Assembly: GCF_022436675.1 (NCBI RefSeq) | Contig: NZ_JAKUJZ010000001.1 | Span: 62,001 to 126,000, forward strand | DNA length: 64,000 nucleotides | Direction of reading: 5' to 3' | From: Rheinheimera hassiensis | Lineage (GTDB): Bacteria; Pseudomonadota; Gammaproteobacteria; Enterobacterales; Alteromonadaceae | The notes under the pieces: generated by a model | What the model saw: the letters and a program-made list of their open reading frames with translations, nothing else | The model's database searches: none | What the model was told of the DNA's origin: nothing | Program-made: the position numbers and the translations under genes | Part shown: positions 35,608-45,235 of the stretch, one piece after another | Numbering within the stretch: position 1 is the stretch's first letter | Layout of the letters: every line of letters begins with the position of its first letter

Positions 35608-37152
35608 ATGACCTTATTCAACTTTTCCCCCTGCAGCTTTAGTTTAGCTAATGGCGATATACTGTATCGTGATGTTCAGCTGGTGCTTGATAACGGGCTT
35701 AGCGCACTGATAGGCCGCAATGGTAGCGGCAAATCGGTGCTGGCAGCGCAACTGGCACAGCAACAGCCTGCTGATTGCTATTTACTGTCGCAGCTACCAC
35801 CAACGCACTGGCAGCAAATTCGCCTTGCCGGTCTGCTTGGTATTACAGATAAACTTAAAGCGCTGCAACAACTCGCTGATGGCCAATGCGACACTGAAAC
35901 CCTGAGTATTATTGACGGGCACTGGCAACTGACGGATGACCTGCACAGCGAACTGCAACAGATAGGCGCTGCGCCGGATATCTGGCAACGCTGTAGCAGC
36001 TTAAGCGGCGGTCAGCTTAATCACCTGCGGCTGTGGTGGGCCTTTTATCAGCAACGGCCACTGCTGATCCTGGATGAACCGTCCAACCATCTTGATGCAC
36101 AGGCACGCAATTGGTTAAGCCAGCGCATTACCCGCTTTCTGGCCCGGCCAAAAACCGCCATTTTGCTGATAAGCCATGACCGGGAATTACTACAACAAGT
36201 CAACGTAATATACGAGTTAAACAGTTCCGGTTTAAGCCGTTACGGCGGCAACTATGAATTTTATCAGCAGCAACGTCAGTTGCAGCAAACATCATTGCAA
36301 CAGCAGCGCCAACAGGCCGAACGTAATCTGGCACAACAGCAACGCCAGACACAAACCGCCGCAGAACGTGCCGCCAAACGGCAGCAACAGGGCGAAAAAC
36401 AGCGCGGCAGCCAGGCAACTATACTGCTGGACTACCAGAAAAACCGTGCACAAAGTGCAGTGTCGGCCCGGCGCACACAAGAGCAACACCAGCTAAAGCA
36501 GGCACAGCAACAGTTGCAACAGGTAAAAGCACAGCAGGAAGTCATTAAACCGCAACAGTTCTATTTGCAGGCACCTGCAATAACCGGCAGCAAGCAGCTG
36601 GTAAATGCCGTTGCACTGCAAATGGTGCACGGCAATAACCAGCCGCTAAGCTTTAATTGGCGCAGTAAGCAACGTGTGCATTTACAAGGCTGTAATGGCA
36701 GCGGCAAATCTACCTTGCTGCAAACGTTGGCAGGCTTAATAGCGCCTGCTGCCGGCCAGTTGCAGCTGAATTGCGCCGTACAGTATCTGGATCAGCACTT
36801 CAGCTTGCTCAATAGCAGCCAAAGCGCATTGGCTAACCTGCGCCGGCATTGCCCACTGCTTAGCGAAACCACCGCCCGCACCTTACTGGCCAGCGCCGGC
36901 TTGCGTGCTGATAAGGCATTAAAACCTGCTGGCGTATTAAGCGGCGGCGAACGAATGAAACTGGCGATGCTAATGGTAAGCCAACACAGCGACAGCCTGC
37001 TGTTACTGGACGAACCGGATAACCATTTGGATTTAGAGACTAAACAGTTGCTGGCACAAGCGTTGTATCAATATCCGGCCGGCTTTGTCGTGGTAAGCCA
37101 TGATGCGCACTTTATTGCGCAGTTGGAAATCGACACTGTATTGCAAATTTAA
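35608..37152 (+). CDS. ABC-F family ATPase
   Basis: A 514-residue soluble protein with two ABC domains and no membrane segment. Domain 1 has GRNGSGKS, LSGGQLNHLRL and LLILDEPSNHLD; domain 2 has GCNGSGKST, LSGGERMKLAM and LLLDEPDNHLD. Between them lies a very Gln/Arg-rich linker (about residues 205-310) with predicted coiled coil. ABC-F proteins act on the ribosome as translation factors or in antibiotic resistance. The SD is GGGAGG 4 bases before the ATG. A long 5' leader with a mini-ORF suggests inducible expression. A specific family name cannot be given. Confidence 0.92.
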   Translation: MTLFNFSPCSFSLANGDILYRDVQLVLDNGLSALIGRNGSGKSVLAAQLAQQQPADCYLLSQLPPTHWQQIRLAGLLGITDKLKALQQLADGQCDTETLSIIDGHWQLTDDLHSELQQIGAAPDIWQRCSSLSGGQLNHLRLWWAFYQQRPLLILDEPSNHLDAQARNWLSQRITRFLARPKTAILLISHDRELLQQVNVIYELNSSGLSRYGGNYEFYQQQRQLQQTSLQQQRQQAERNLAQQQRQTQTAAERAAKRQQQGEKQRGSQATILLDYQKNRAQSAVSARRTQEQHQLKQAQQQLQQVKAQQEVIKPQQFYLQAPAITGSKQLVNAVALQMVHGNNQPLSFNWRSKQRVHLQGCNGSGKSTLLQTLAGLIAPAAGQLQLNCAVQYLDQHFSLLNSSQSALANLRRHCPLLSETTARTLLASAGLRADKALKPAGVLSGGERMKLAMLMVSQHSDSLLLLDEPDNHLDLETKQLLAQALYQYPAGFVVVSHDAHFIAQLEIDTVLQI

Positions 37153-37272
37153 ATGGTGAAGCCATGCGCAGCAATACCCGCAGACCTCCACAGGTATATT
37201 AAACAATATTGACACTTCCCGTTGGATGAGTACTGAGCCAATATCTCCGAAAGAATGTTATCTGAAGCTCAA

Positions 37273-37306
37273 ATAAGAAAAGCCGGACAAGTCCGGCTTT
37301 TCTTAT
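37273..37306. terminator. Strong bidirectional terminator
   Basis: A perfect 16-bp stem (ATAAGAAAAGCCGGAC and its complement) with a 2-nt loop, flanked by A and T tracts, lies between the convergent ABC-F gene and the efflux operon. Confidence 0.9.
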
Positions 37307-37313
37307 AGCAACG

Positions 37314-38696
37314 CTAAATCAGTTGGATACCGCCACCAAAGCTGCGGTATATGTCCACTAAACGGATAAAGCTCTGCTGTTGTACTTGTGCCAACTGGTC
37401 GCGGGCACGCAGCAGTTCACGCTCAGCGTCCAGTAAATCCAGAAACTCACCGGTGCCGGCGTTGTAACGCTCGCGGGCGATTTGCACGGCTCTGTTACTG
37501 GCCTGCCATTGCTGCTCGGTGCTCAGTTGCTGCTCGCGGCTTAAGTTATAACTGCCAAGCGACAACTGCATCTCGTTAATAGCATCAAACACCTGCTGCT
37601 CAAACTGGGCCAGCGCCATTTGTGAGCTGGCTTCTGCCTGGCGGATACGGGCCTTAACCGAGCCTAAATCCGCGGCCTGCCAGCTTAATGTTGGCGCCAC
37701 CGACCAGCTTTGGGTATCGCCATTAAGCGTTAACCCCGGGCCGGATAAAAAGCCTAAAAAGCCGCGTACCGATATATTCGGGTATAAATCAGCGGTAGCC
37801 ACACCAATTTGTGCAGTACGGGCGGCTAACAAGCGCTCTGAACTGGCCACATCGGCGCGGTAACGCAGATAGTTTTCACCGTCTACCACCGCCACAGGTT
37901 GCTTGAGCTCTGGCAGGTTTGGTACCGAGCCCAGCTTTAACTGGCCAGGCTGCTGTGCCAGCAAGGCTGATAAGGTGGCATCAGCCGTTAACCGTGCAAC
38001 ACGGTAGGCCGGTATCGCCGCATGTACCTGATGCACCTGCACGTCTATTTGTGCCAGCTCCAGTTCAGACGCCATACCGGCCTCTAACCGTGCCAGTACG
38101 ATAGCGCGGCTTTGCTGCAGGTTTTGCAGGTTCTGCTCGGCCACCACTAAGCGCAGCTGGGCACCGCGGTATTCACCATAACTGGTGGCAACCTGGCTTA
38201 TCAGCTGCACCTGCGCATCGTGCCATAAAATATCGGCTTGCTGTGCTTGGGCTTCTGCCGCTTCACTGGCGCGGCGCAATTTGCCAAACAGGTCTAGATC
38301 CCAGCTTAAATTCGCGCCGGTGCTGTAGCCACGGGTGATTACGCCATTGTCGGCTGGTGATAACGTCGGGTTTTCACTGGCCTGGTAACCGGCGTCTAAA
38401 GTACCTTTGGGCAGAAAGTCGTTATTCGCATCACGAAACACCGCATAAGCACGGTCGACGTTGGCCCTGGCTTGCGCCAGGGTACGGTTTTCAACCAGTG
38501 CGCGGCTAATCAGCTGGTTTAACACCGCATCGTCAAACGCCAGCCACCAGCTTTGCGCTTGTTCAGCCTGCTGATACGGGCTGTTAAAGCTGATATCCGC
38601 CACTTTTGCCGGGGTTTGGTAATCCGGCCCCACGGCACAGGCGCTTAATGACGCTACCAGTACAGCAATAGCACTGAGTTTCAGGATATTACGCAT
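37314..38696 (-). CDS. RND efflux outer-membrane lipoprotein (NodT/OprM family)
   Basis: A 460-residue protein counted from ATG 38696: MRNILKLSAIAVLVASLSAC is a lipoprotein signal with the lipobox cysteine at residue 20. The typical start of the mature protein, AVGPDYQTP, and paired long helices (for example ANVDRAYAVFRDANNDFLPK and ARERYNAGTGEFLDLLDAER) mark a TolC-like channel of the OprM branch. Its start codon overlaps the end of the pump gene by 8 bases, indicating coupled translation. It is the third component of the tripartite system. Confidence 0.94.
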   Translation of the reverse strand: MRNILKLSAIAVLVASLSACAVGPDYQTPAKVADISFNSPYQQAEQAQSWWLAFDDAVLNQLISRALVENRTLAQARANVDRAYAVFRDANNDFLPKGTLDAGYQASENPTLSPADNGVITRGYSTGANLSWDLDLFGKLRRASEAAEAQAQQADILWHDAQVQLISQVATSYGEYRGAQLRLVVAEQNLQNLQQSRAIVLARLEAGMASELELAQIDVQVHQVHAAIPAYRVARLTADATLSALLAQQPGQLKLGSVPNLPELKQPVAVVDGENYLRYRADVASSERLLAARTAQIGVATADLYPNISVRGFLGFLSGPGLTLNGDTQSWSVAPTLSWQAADLGSVKARIRQAEASSQMALAQFEQQVFDAINEMQLSLGSYNLSREQQLSTEQQWQASNRAVQIARERYNAGTGEFLDLLDAERELLRARDQLAQVQQQSFIRLVDIYRSFGGGIQLI

Positions 38697-41600
38697 GAGG
38701 AGCCTCCGCAGTATCTGCTGTCGCTGCATTTTTTTCGCCACGCTTAGCCAGCATGTAGTAGAACAGCGGGGTTAAAATTAAGCCGAAGATGGTGACGCCT
38801 ATCATGCCGGCGAACACTGCTACTCCCATGGCCTGGCGCATTTCAGCACCGGCACCGCTGGAGAACACCATTGGCACCACGCCCATAATAAAAGCGATAG
38901 AGGTCATCAGTATTGGCCGTAACCGCAGGCGGCCAGCTTCCAGAATGGCTTCCATTGCAGTCATACCATGGTCTTGCAGCTCCTTGGCAAACTCGACAAT
39001 TAAGATGGCATTCTTCGTTGCCAGCCCCACCAGCACGATTAAGCCAATCTGGGTGAAGATATTATTATCCCCACCATAAATCAGTACGCCGCTCAGTGCC
39101 GATAACAACGTCATCGGAATGATCAGAATAATCGCCAGCGGTAAGCTTAAGCTTTCGTACTGCGCCGCCAGTACCATAAACACCAACAAAATCACCAACG
39201 GGTAGATAAACATCCCGGCGTTACCGGCCAGAATTTGCTGATAGGTCAGCTCTGTCCACTCGTAGGTCATACCGTTTGGCAGCGTTTCAGCCAGTATTTT
39301 CTCAATCGCTGCCTGCGCTTCACCGGTGCTGTAACCTGGCGCCGGGCCACCGTTAATTTCAGCGGTGGTAAAGCCGTTATAGTGCATTACCCGGTCTGGC
39401 CCAGCCGTGTCGGTAACATTGATAAAGGAGCCCAGTGGGATCATCTCGCCCTGAGTATTACGCACCTTTAACTGGCTGATTTGCGCCGCGCTTTGGCGGA
39501 ACTGCTCGTCAGCCTGCATATTAACCTGATAAGTACGGCCAAACTGGTTAAAGTCATTCACATACACCGAGCCCATATAAGCCTGCAGGGTTTGGAACAC
39601 TTCATCCAGTGCCACACTTTGCTGCTTGGCTTTGGTGCGGTCGATATCCAGATCCAGTTGCGGCACATTTACCTGATAACCAGAGAACACACCAGCAAGT
39701 TCAGGCGTAGCCCAGGCTTTTTGCATCACCTGCATGGTGACTTTGTACAGCTCTTCATAACCGTGGTTACCGCGGTCCTGTATTTGCAGCCTGAAGCCAC
39801 CAATAGTGCCTAAACCCATCACCGGCGGTGGCGGGAAAATAGCGATAAAGGCATCTTCAATACCGGCGAATTTCTGGTTTAACGCTCCGGCTATCGCATT
39901 GCCGGATAACTCTGCGCTACCACGCTCGTCAAATCCGTCCAGACCAACAAACACAATGCCGGAGTTAGGGCTATTGGTAAAACCATTAATGCTCAGGCCA
40001 GGGAAAGCGATCGAGTTGGCCACACCAGGGTGCTCCAGCGCAACACGCGACATCTCTTTAATCACCTCTTCGGTGCGATCAAGTGAAGCGGCGTCAGGTA
40101 ACTGGGCAAAAGCGACTAAGTACTGTTTGTCCTGTCCTGGCACATAACCGGTAGGTGTGGTGGCAAACTGCAGGCCGGTTAAGCCCACTAATACCACGTA
40201 CATTACACCCACTATTGCGCCAAAACGGATCACTTTTTTCACCAGCCAGCCGTAACCGTTGGATAAACGGGCAAAAAAGCGGTTAAACGGATTAAATAAC
40301 CAGCCACCAAACAGCTTGTCCATACCACGGGTCAGCGCGTCTTTTTTCTCGCCATGGCCTTTTAGCAGCAATGCCGACAGCGCCGGGCTTAACGTTAATG
40401 AGTTAATGGCCGAGATAAAGGTAGAAATAGTAATGGTTAAAGCAAACTGCTTATAAAACTGCCCGGTTAAGCCAGACATAAAGGCCGTAGGAATAAACAC
40501 TGCCGCCAGTACCAGCGTTGTGGCAACGATAGGCCCGGTAACTTCTTTCATCGCTTTTTGTGTCGCAGCAATCGGCGATAAACCCTCGCTGATATTACGC
40601 TCAACGTTTTCTACCACCACTATGGCATCATCCACCACGATACCGATGGCCAGTACCAAACCAAACAATGACAACGCATTAAGCGAGAAGCCCAGCAGAT
40701 GCATAAAGGCGAAAGTACCCACCAAGGATACCGGTACGGCCACCAGCGGAATAATAGAGGCGCGCCAGGTTTGTAAAAACAGCACCACCACTAAGACTAC
40801 TAACAACACGGCTTCAAGCAGGGTTTTAACTACGGCTTCAATAGAGCCACGCACAAATACCGTTGGGTCGTATACGATGTCGTAGGTTAAACCTTCCGGG
40901 AAGTTTTTTGACAGTTCGGCCATTTTCGCCCGTACATTGTCAGAAATTTGGATCGCGTTAGAGCCAGATGCCTGGAAAATAGGAATGGCCACTGCGTCTT
41001 TATTATTCAGCAATGAGCGCAGCGCATAGGTAGACGCACCCAACTCAACCCGGGCCACATCTTTTAACCGGCTGATTTCGCCGTTAGCGCCCACCTGAAT
41101 AATAATATCTTCAAACTCTTCCACCGTGGCTAAACGGCCTTTTACGTTAATCAGCAGCTGGAAATCAGCTTCACCGCTTGGCTGGGCGCCTAAGCTACCG
41201 GCTGCAGCTTGCTGGTTTTGCTCGCGAATGGCCGCAGTAATTTGCGCTGGTGATAAACCAAGCGCCGACACTTTGTTTGGGTCCAGCCAGATGCGCATAC
41301 TGTAATCACCGGCGCCGAATAAACGCACCGCGCCAACACCTTCAATCCGTGCCAACTCGTCTTTCACATTTAATGACGCGTAGTTAGACAAATACAGCAT
41401 GTCGTAACGCTGGTCCGGCGAGGTTAAATGCACCACCATGGTTAAATCCGGTGAGGACTTTTCAGTAACCACACCTAAACGTTGTACTTCCTGCGGTAAT
41501 CGTGGCATGGCACGGTCTACCCGGGCTTGCACCTGGGTTTGTGCTAAGTCGACATCAGTACCAATGGCGAAAGTAACGGTTAATGTCATGCGGCCATCAG

Positions 41601-41853
41601 AGGTAGCCTGTGATGACATATACAGCATGTCTTCCACGCCGTTAATTTCCTGCTCCAGCGGCGACGCCACCGTTTCGGCAATAACTTTGGGGTTAGCACC
41701 GGGATAGTTGGCCGTTACTACTACAGTAGGCGGCACCACTTCCGGGTATTCCGTGATCGGCAATTGCCATACTGCTATCGCACCGGTAATAAAAAACAGC
41801 AGTGAAATAACAGCGGCAAAAATGGGCCTTTTAATAAAAAATTGCGAGAACAT
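38689..41853 (-). CDS. RND multidrug efflux permease (AcrB/MexB, HAE1 family)
   Basis: A 1054-residue inner-membrane proton/drug antiporter: MFSQFFIKRPIFAAVISLLF at the N-terminus, twelve helices, two large periplasmic loops. The proton-relay aspartates are in LAIGIVVDDAIVVVENVERN, and the C-terminal half has GLATKNAILIVEFAKEL. It closely follows the AcrB/MexB/MexF pattern. Gene order is adaptor, permease, outer-membrane channel with 9-base and overlapping junctions, a complete operon exporting drugs, dyes or solvents. Confidence 0.97.
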   Translation of the reverse strand: MFSQFFIKRPIFAAVISLLFFITGAIAVWQLPITEYPEVVPPTVVVTANYPGANPKVIAETVASPLEQEINGVEDMLYMSSQATSDGRMTLTVTFAIGTDVDLAQTQVQARVDRAMPRLPQEVQRLGVVTEKSSPDLTMVVHLTSPDQRYDMLYLSNYASLNVKDELARIEGVGAVRLFGAGDYSMRIWLDPNKVSALGLSPAQITAAIREQNQQAAAGSLGAQPSGEADFQLLINVKGRLATVEEFEDIIIQVGANGEISRLKDVARVELGASTYALRSLLNNKDAVAIPIFQASGSNAIQISDNVRAKMAELSKNFPEGLTYDIVYDPTVFVRGSIEAVVKTLLEAVLLVVLVVVLFLQTWRASIIPLVAVPVSLVGTFAFMHLLGFSLNALSLFGLVLAIGIVVDDAIVVVENVERNISEGLSPIAATQKAMKEVTGPIVATTLVLAAVFIPTAFMSGLTGQFYKQFALTITISTFISAINSLTLSPALSALLLKGHGEKKDALTRGMDKLFGGWLFNPFNRFFARLSNGYGWLVKKVIRFGAIVGVMYVVLVGLTGLQFATTPTGYVPGQDKQYLVAFAQLPDAASLDRTEEVIKEMSRVALEHPGVANSIAFPGLSINGFTNSPNSGIVFVGLDGFDERGSAELSGNAIAGALNQKFAGIEDAFIAIFPPPPVMGLGTIGGFRLQIQDRGNHGYEELYKVTMQVMQKAWATPELAGVFSGYQVNVPQLDLDIDRTKAKQQSVALDEVFQTLQAYMGSVYVNDFNQFGRTYQVNMQADEQFRQSAAQISQLKVRNTQGEMIPLGSFINVTDTAGPDRVMHYNGFTTAEINGGPAPGYSTGEAQAAIEKILAETLPNGMTYEWTELTYQQILAGNAGMFIYPLVILLVFMVLAAQYESLSLPLAIILIIPMTLLSALSGVLIYGGDNNIFTQIGLIVLVGLATKNAILIVEFAKELQDHGMTAMEAILEAGRLRLRPILMTSIAFIMGVVPMVFSSGAGAEMRQAMGVAVFAGMIGVTIFGLILTPLFYYMLAKRGEKNAATADTAEAPHA

Positions 41854-41862
41854 ACTATTTCC

Positions 41863-43134
41863 TTAACCCCGTCCCGGCGTTTTGCCGGCATTAACTGTTG
41901 CTGCCGCGCCGTCTGCTTTTGCAGTCAGAGCGGTGCTGGTTTCATCCAGCAGTTGTTGTTCTTTACGTAAGCTGGCTATCTGCTCTACGCTTGCCATATC
42001 CACCATTTGGGGATCGATCTGCATATTCGGCATTACCCGCTGCAGGCCGTTAACCACTATGCGGTCAGTTGCAGTTAACCCTTCACGCACTATGCGCAGG
42101 CCATTCACTTTCTCGCCCAGTTTCACCGCACGGTATTCCAGCTGATTATCCGCATTTACCACCAGCACATACTTGTTGTTTAAGTCGGTACCAACCGCTT
42201 TCTCGTCAATCAAAATACCGTCGTAGCTGTCGCTGCCTACCAGCTTGATGCGGGCAAATAAACCCGGTAACAGGTTGTTATCGCCGTTGGCAAAACTGGC
42301 GCGGATACGGATAGTGCCGGTTTGCTGGTTTACGCTGTTATCCACAAAATCAATGCTGCCGGTATGGTTGTATGCAGTGTCGTTAGCCAGCGCCATATAC
42401 ACCGGGTTTGCACTGACATCACGGGTATCGGCACGTTTACCGGCTTCGGTTAAACGGGCGTATTTCAGGTAGCTTTGTTCGTCTACATCAAAGTAAGCGT
42501 ACATTTTGTCGGTCGATACCAGGCTGGTTAACTGGCTCTGGCCGGCATTTACAAAGTTACCGGCAGTTACCAGCGCATAAGACACGCGGCCGCTGATTGG
42601 TGCGGTAATACGGGTGTAGCTTAAATCCAGCTCGGCACGTTGCAGCGCGGCTTTTACCGAGGCGACAGTGGCAGTGGTTTGTTGCTTACGGGCTAAACGG
42701 CTGTCCAGCAGTTCGGCTGAAATAGCCCGTTGGCTGCTAAGCTTTTCTGCCCGGTTATATTCGTTATCTGCCAGTGCCGCGGCGCTTTGTGCACTTTGCA
42801 GCTCAGCATTTAGCCGGGCCACTTCAGCAGCAAAAGGCCGAGGGTCAATTTGTACCAGCAAATCGCCTTTTTTCACCAGGGCGCCTTCGTTAAAGTGCAC
42901 CTGTTCAATGTAACCTGACACGCGTGGCATCAAATTCACGGTTTGTGGTGCTTGCAGGCGGCCGGTAAATTCATCCCATTCGGTAATGCGCTCGTGTACC
43001 ACTTGCGCCACACTCACCTGTGGTGCAGCCGGTGCCGCGGCCTGATTAGCGGCTTCAGGGTTGCCACAAGCGGTTAACACCAGCGCGGCTACGCTTGCTA
43101 ACATAAAAGTTCTTACCGTGTTTTTTCTGCTCAT
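41863..43134 (-). CDS. RND efflux periplasmic adaptor (MFP family)
   Basis: A 423-residue membrane-fusion lipoprotein counted from ATG 43134, which has GGAG 9 bases upstream; the in-frame GTG 15 bases earlier is part of that SD. The signal peptide contains a lipobox (AALVLTAC). It has a lipoyl/barrel-sandwich motif (VSGYIEQVHFNEGALVKKGD), an alpha hairpin, and DLSYTRITAPISGRVSYALV. It links the permease to the outer-membrane channel. Two TACCGNNCGGTA operators lie 55-116 bases upstream, consistent with TetR repression. Confidence 0.95.
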   Translation of the reverse strand: MSRKNTVRTFMLASVAALVLTACGNPEAANQAAAPAAPQVSVAQVVHERITEWDEFTGRLQAPQTVNLMPRVSGYIEQVHFNEGALVKKGDLLVQIDPRPFAAEVARLNAELQSAQSAAALADNEYNRAEKLSSQRAISAELLDSRLARKQQTTATVASVKAALQRAELDLSYTRITAPISGRVSYALVTAGNFVNAGQSQLTSLVSTDKMYAYFDVDEQSYLKYARLTEAGKRADTRDVSANPVYMALANDTAYNHTGSIDFVDNSVNQQTGTIRIRASFANGDNNLLPGLFARIKLVGSDSYDGILIDEKAVGTDLNNKYVLVVNADNQLEYRAVKLGEKVNGLRIVREGLTATDRIVVNGLQRVMPNMQIDPQMVDMASVEQIASLRKEQQLLDETSTALTAKADGAAATVNAGKTPGRG

Positions 43135-43188
43135 GACGTTTTGCTCCACGTTGTTACTAAAATTGTATAAAAAGACTTGTTATTTTTG

Positions 43189-43200
43189 TACCGCCCGGTA
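43189..43200. promoter_or_regulatory. Efflux operator, site 1
   Basis: TACCGCCCGGTA, a palindrome around two central bases, in the context TGTACCGnnCGGTAAAT that is shared with site 2. It is placed to block transcription of the efflux operon. Confidence 0.65.
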
Positions 43201-43238
43201 AATATATAGGACAGCGAAAAACTGTCAACCGATTTCTG

Positions 43239-43250
43239 TACCGAGCGGTA
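43239..43250. promoter_or_regulatory. Efflux operator, site 2
   Basis: TACCGAGCGGTA lies exactly 50 bases from site 1, with the same flanks (ATTTCTGTACCG ... CGGTAAAT). Two near-identical sites in the same orientation strongly suggest a specific repressor. Confidence 0.65.
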
Positions 43251-43586
43251 AATTAATTTAATTCCATAAAAGAAGAATTTGTTCTAAGGCTGAAACAGCA
43301 CTATTGCAGTGCCGATGACTTCACAAAGCTAACAGAGGCTACTGTCAGGCTACGTCAGTAGTGTATGACGAAAGCGCAGCGGGCTTAATGCCGAATGCTG
43401 GCGCATTCTTGCCTGAAACTCCGCAGCTGTTGGTTAAGCCGGAATATACTGAACGATAGCAGCCGGTTAGGGGTCTTAGTGGGTGTCAGTGGCAAGATAT
43501 ATGTACTTATCGGTAAATAACCCTTACTAGACAAGGGGTCTTTTGCTGTTTACTATATAAGCAAGTTTTAATGCAGGAGCTGAATA

Positions 43587-44201
43587 ATGTCAGCAGTAAC
43601 TAGCACTGTGAATGTAGGCCGCCCCCGCGCCTTTGATATGGATACCGCGCTGGAAAAAGCGCTGGAAGTATTCTGGCGCAAAGGCTATGACGGCACATCG
43701 CTATCAGACTTAACTGAAGCCATGGGCATTAACAAGCCCAGTTTGTATGCTGCTTTTGGCAATAAAGAGCAGTTGTTTTTAAAAGCGATAGAATTATACG
43801 AAAGCCGCCCGTGCTCGTTTTTCTTACCGGCGCTGGAAAAACCCACCGCTTATCAGGTAGCCGAACATATGCTGCATGGCGCAGCAATGAATATGGCCGA
43901 CAGTAACCACCCACAAGGTTGCGTGGTTGTACAAGGCGCATTGTCATGTAGTGAAGCTGCCGCCAGTGTAAAAGAAGCGCTAATTAACCGCCGGGTAGAG
44001 GGTGAACAAAAACTCAAAGTTCGCTTTGATCAGGCTAAAACCGACGGTGACTTACCGCCTGACACTGATACTGGTGTATTGGCGCGTTATCTGCTTACCG
44101 TGCTACAAGGTATGGCAATTCAGGCCAATAACGGCGCTTGTTCTGAGCAACTTCGCCAGGTCGCACACATGACTCTGCAGGCTTTTCCTCGCGCCGGTTA
44201 A
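43587..44201 (+). CDS. TetR/AcrR-family regulator, probable repressor of the efflux operon
   Basis: A 204-residue regulator with the HTH GRPRAFDMDTALEKALEVFW, then GTSLSDLTEAMGINKPSLYAAFGNKEQLF, typical of the group that controls stress and efflux genes. CAGGAGCTGAATA precedes the ATG. It is divergent from the RND operon. The two TACCGnnCGGTA palindromes fit the operator style of this group, but the assignment as repressor of the pump is inferred from position. Confidence 0.9.
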   Translation: MSAVTSTVNVGRPRAFDMDTALEKALEVFWRKGYDGTSLSDLTEAMGINKPSLYAAFGNKEQLFLKAIELYESRPCSFFLPALEKPTAYQVAEHMLHGAAMNMADSNHPQGCVVVQGALSCSEAAASVKEALINRRVEGEQKLKVRFDQAKTDGDLPPDTDTGVLARYLLTVLQGMAIQANNGACSEQLRQVAHMTLQAFPRAG

Positions 44202-44324
44202 GTCTGTAGTGGCTGCCTTATAGTCCATACTTATTGCCTGATCCTCCAAAGCACTGCTGCAGTAATAGGCAAAGCCATGTTGGCTGCCTATACTGCGTTT
44301 ACCCACTGTGCCGGGAGGCCGACA

Positions 44325-45224
44325 ATGACAGACGAACGCGAACTTCTGCGCCAGCAAATGCTACAACCGCTGCTTGCCAAGCTAACCGGCACCGGTGTCA
44401 ACGAAAGTTGCATACCCGGGCTAAAACTATATCGCAGCAATGCACCGACATCTGCAACGCCGACCCTTTATGAACCAACGCTTTGCCTGTTACTACAGGG
44501 CAACAAGCAAATATTACTTGGCGAAGAAATGCTGCAGTACGATCCGCTGCAGTATCTGCTGGTACCGGTAATGCTGCCGGTTAGCGGTAAAATCATCAGG
44601 GCCAGCAGTAACGAGCCTTATCTGGGTGTCAGTATCAGTCTGGATTTGCGTGAACTTACTGAGCTGGTAATCGATTTGGGCGATAAAGTACCGCGCCAAC
44701 CGGTACCTGCCCGTGGCATCAGTATCGGCGACGCCGACCTGGATCTACTATCGGTATTTCAACGTATTTTTGCCTTGTTGGAACGCCCGCAGGATGTCGC
44801 AGTACTACATCCATTGCTAAAACGAGAGTTGCTGTACCGTTTACTGTTAGGCCCCGCAGGTAGCCATTTGCGCGAGTTTACGCTGCTTGACAGCCAGGCC
44901 AGCCGTATCGGCAAAGTGATTGATACGCTGCGTCAACGTTTTAACCAGCCGCTGCGAATTAAAGAATTGGCTGACGTAGCGCATTTAAGTGAATCGGCCT
45001 TGTTTCAAAGCTTTAAAGCGGTTACCTCAATGTCACCGTTGCAATTTCAAAAACAATTACGTCTCAATGAAGCCCGCCGTATTATGCTGTACGAAGGTGT
45101 AGAAGCGGCTACTGCCAGTTATAAGGTAGGTTATGAGAGCCCGTCGCAGTTTAGCCGTGAGTACAGCCGTTTATTTGGTGCACCACCAAAAGCCGATGTC
45201 GCCCGTTTTCGCCAGACCATCTGA
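44325..45224 (+). CDS. AraC-family regulator with AraC_N-type sensor domain
   Basis: A 299-residue protein counted from ATG 44325, which has GGGAGG 7 bases upstream; an earlier in-frame ATG lacks an SD. The N-terminal half is a cupin-like AraC_N domain (LYEPTLCLLLQGNKQILLGE; QYLLVPVMLPVSGKI). The C-terminal half has two AraC HTHs (LRIKELADVAHLSESALFQS; YKVGYESPSQFSREYSRLFG). Related proteins control divergent or adjacent oxidoreductase genes; the target here is not evident. It is convergent with the lysR gene. Confidence 0.92.
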   Translation: MTDERELLRQQMLQPLLAKLTGTGVNESCIPGLKLYRSNAPTSATPTLYEPTLCLLLQGNKQILLGEEMLQYDPLQYLLVPVMLPVSGKIIRASSNEPYLGVSISLDLRELTELVIDLGDKVPRQPVPARGISIGDADLDLLSVFQRIFALLERPQDVAVLHPLLKRELLYRLLLGPAGSHLREFTLLDSQASRIGKVIDTLRQRFNQPLRIKELADVAHLSESALFQSFKAVTSMSPLQFQKQLRLNEARRIMLYEGVEAATASYKVGYESPSQFSREYSRLFGAPPKADVARFRQTI

Positions 45225-45235
45225 ACAGCTTAAGT

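Larger units (their letters stand above)
43150..43586. other. Intergenic region between the efflux operon and tetR
   Basis: This 437-base divergent gap has two operator palindromes at its left end and a run near 43540 (TGCTGTTTACTATATAAGC) that could hold the tetR promoter. No gene is seen in it. Confidence 0.5.
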
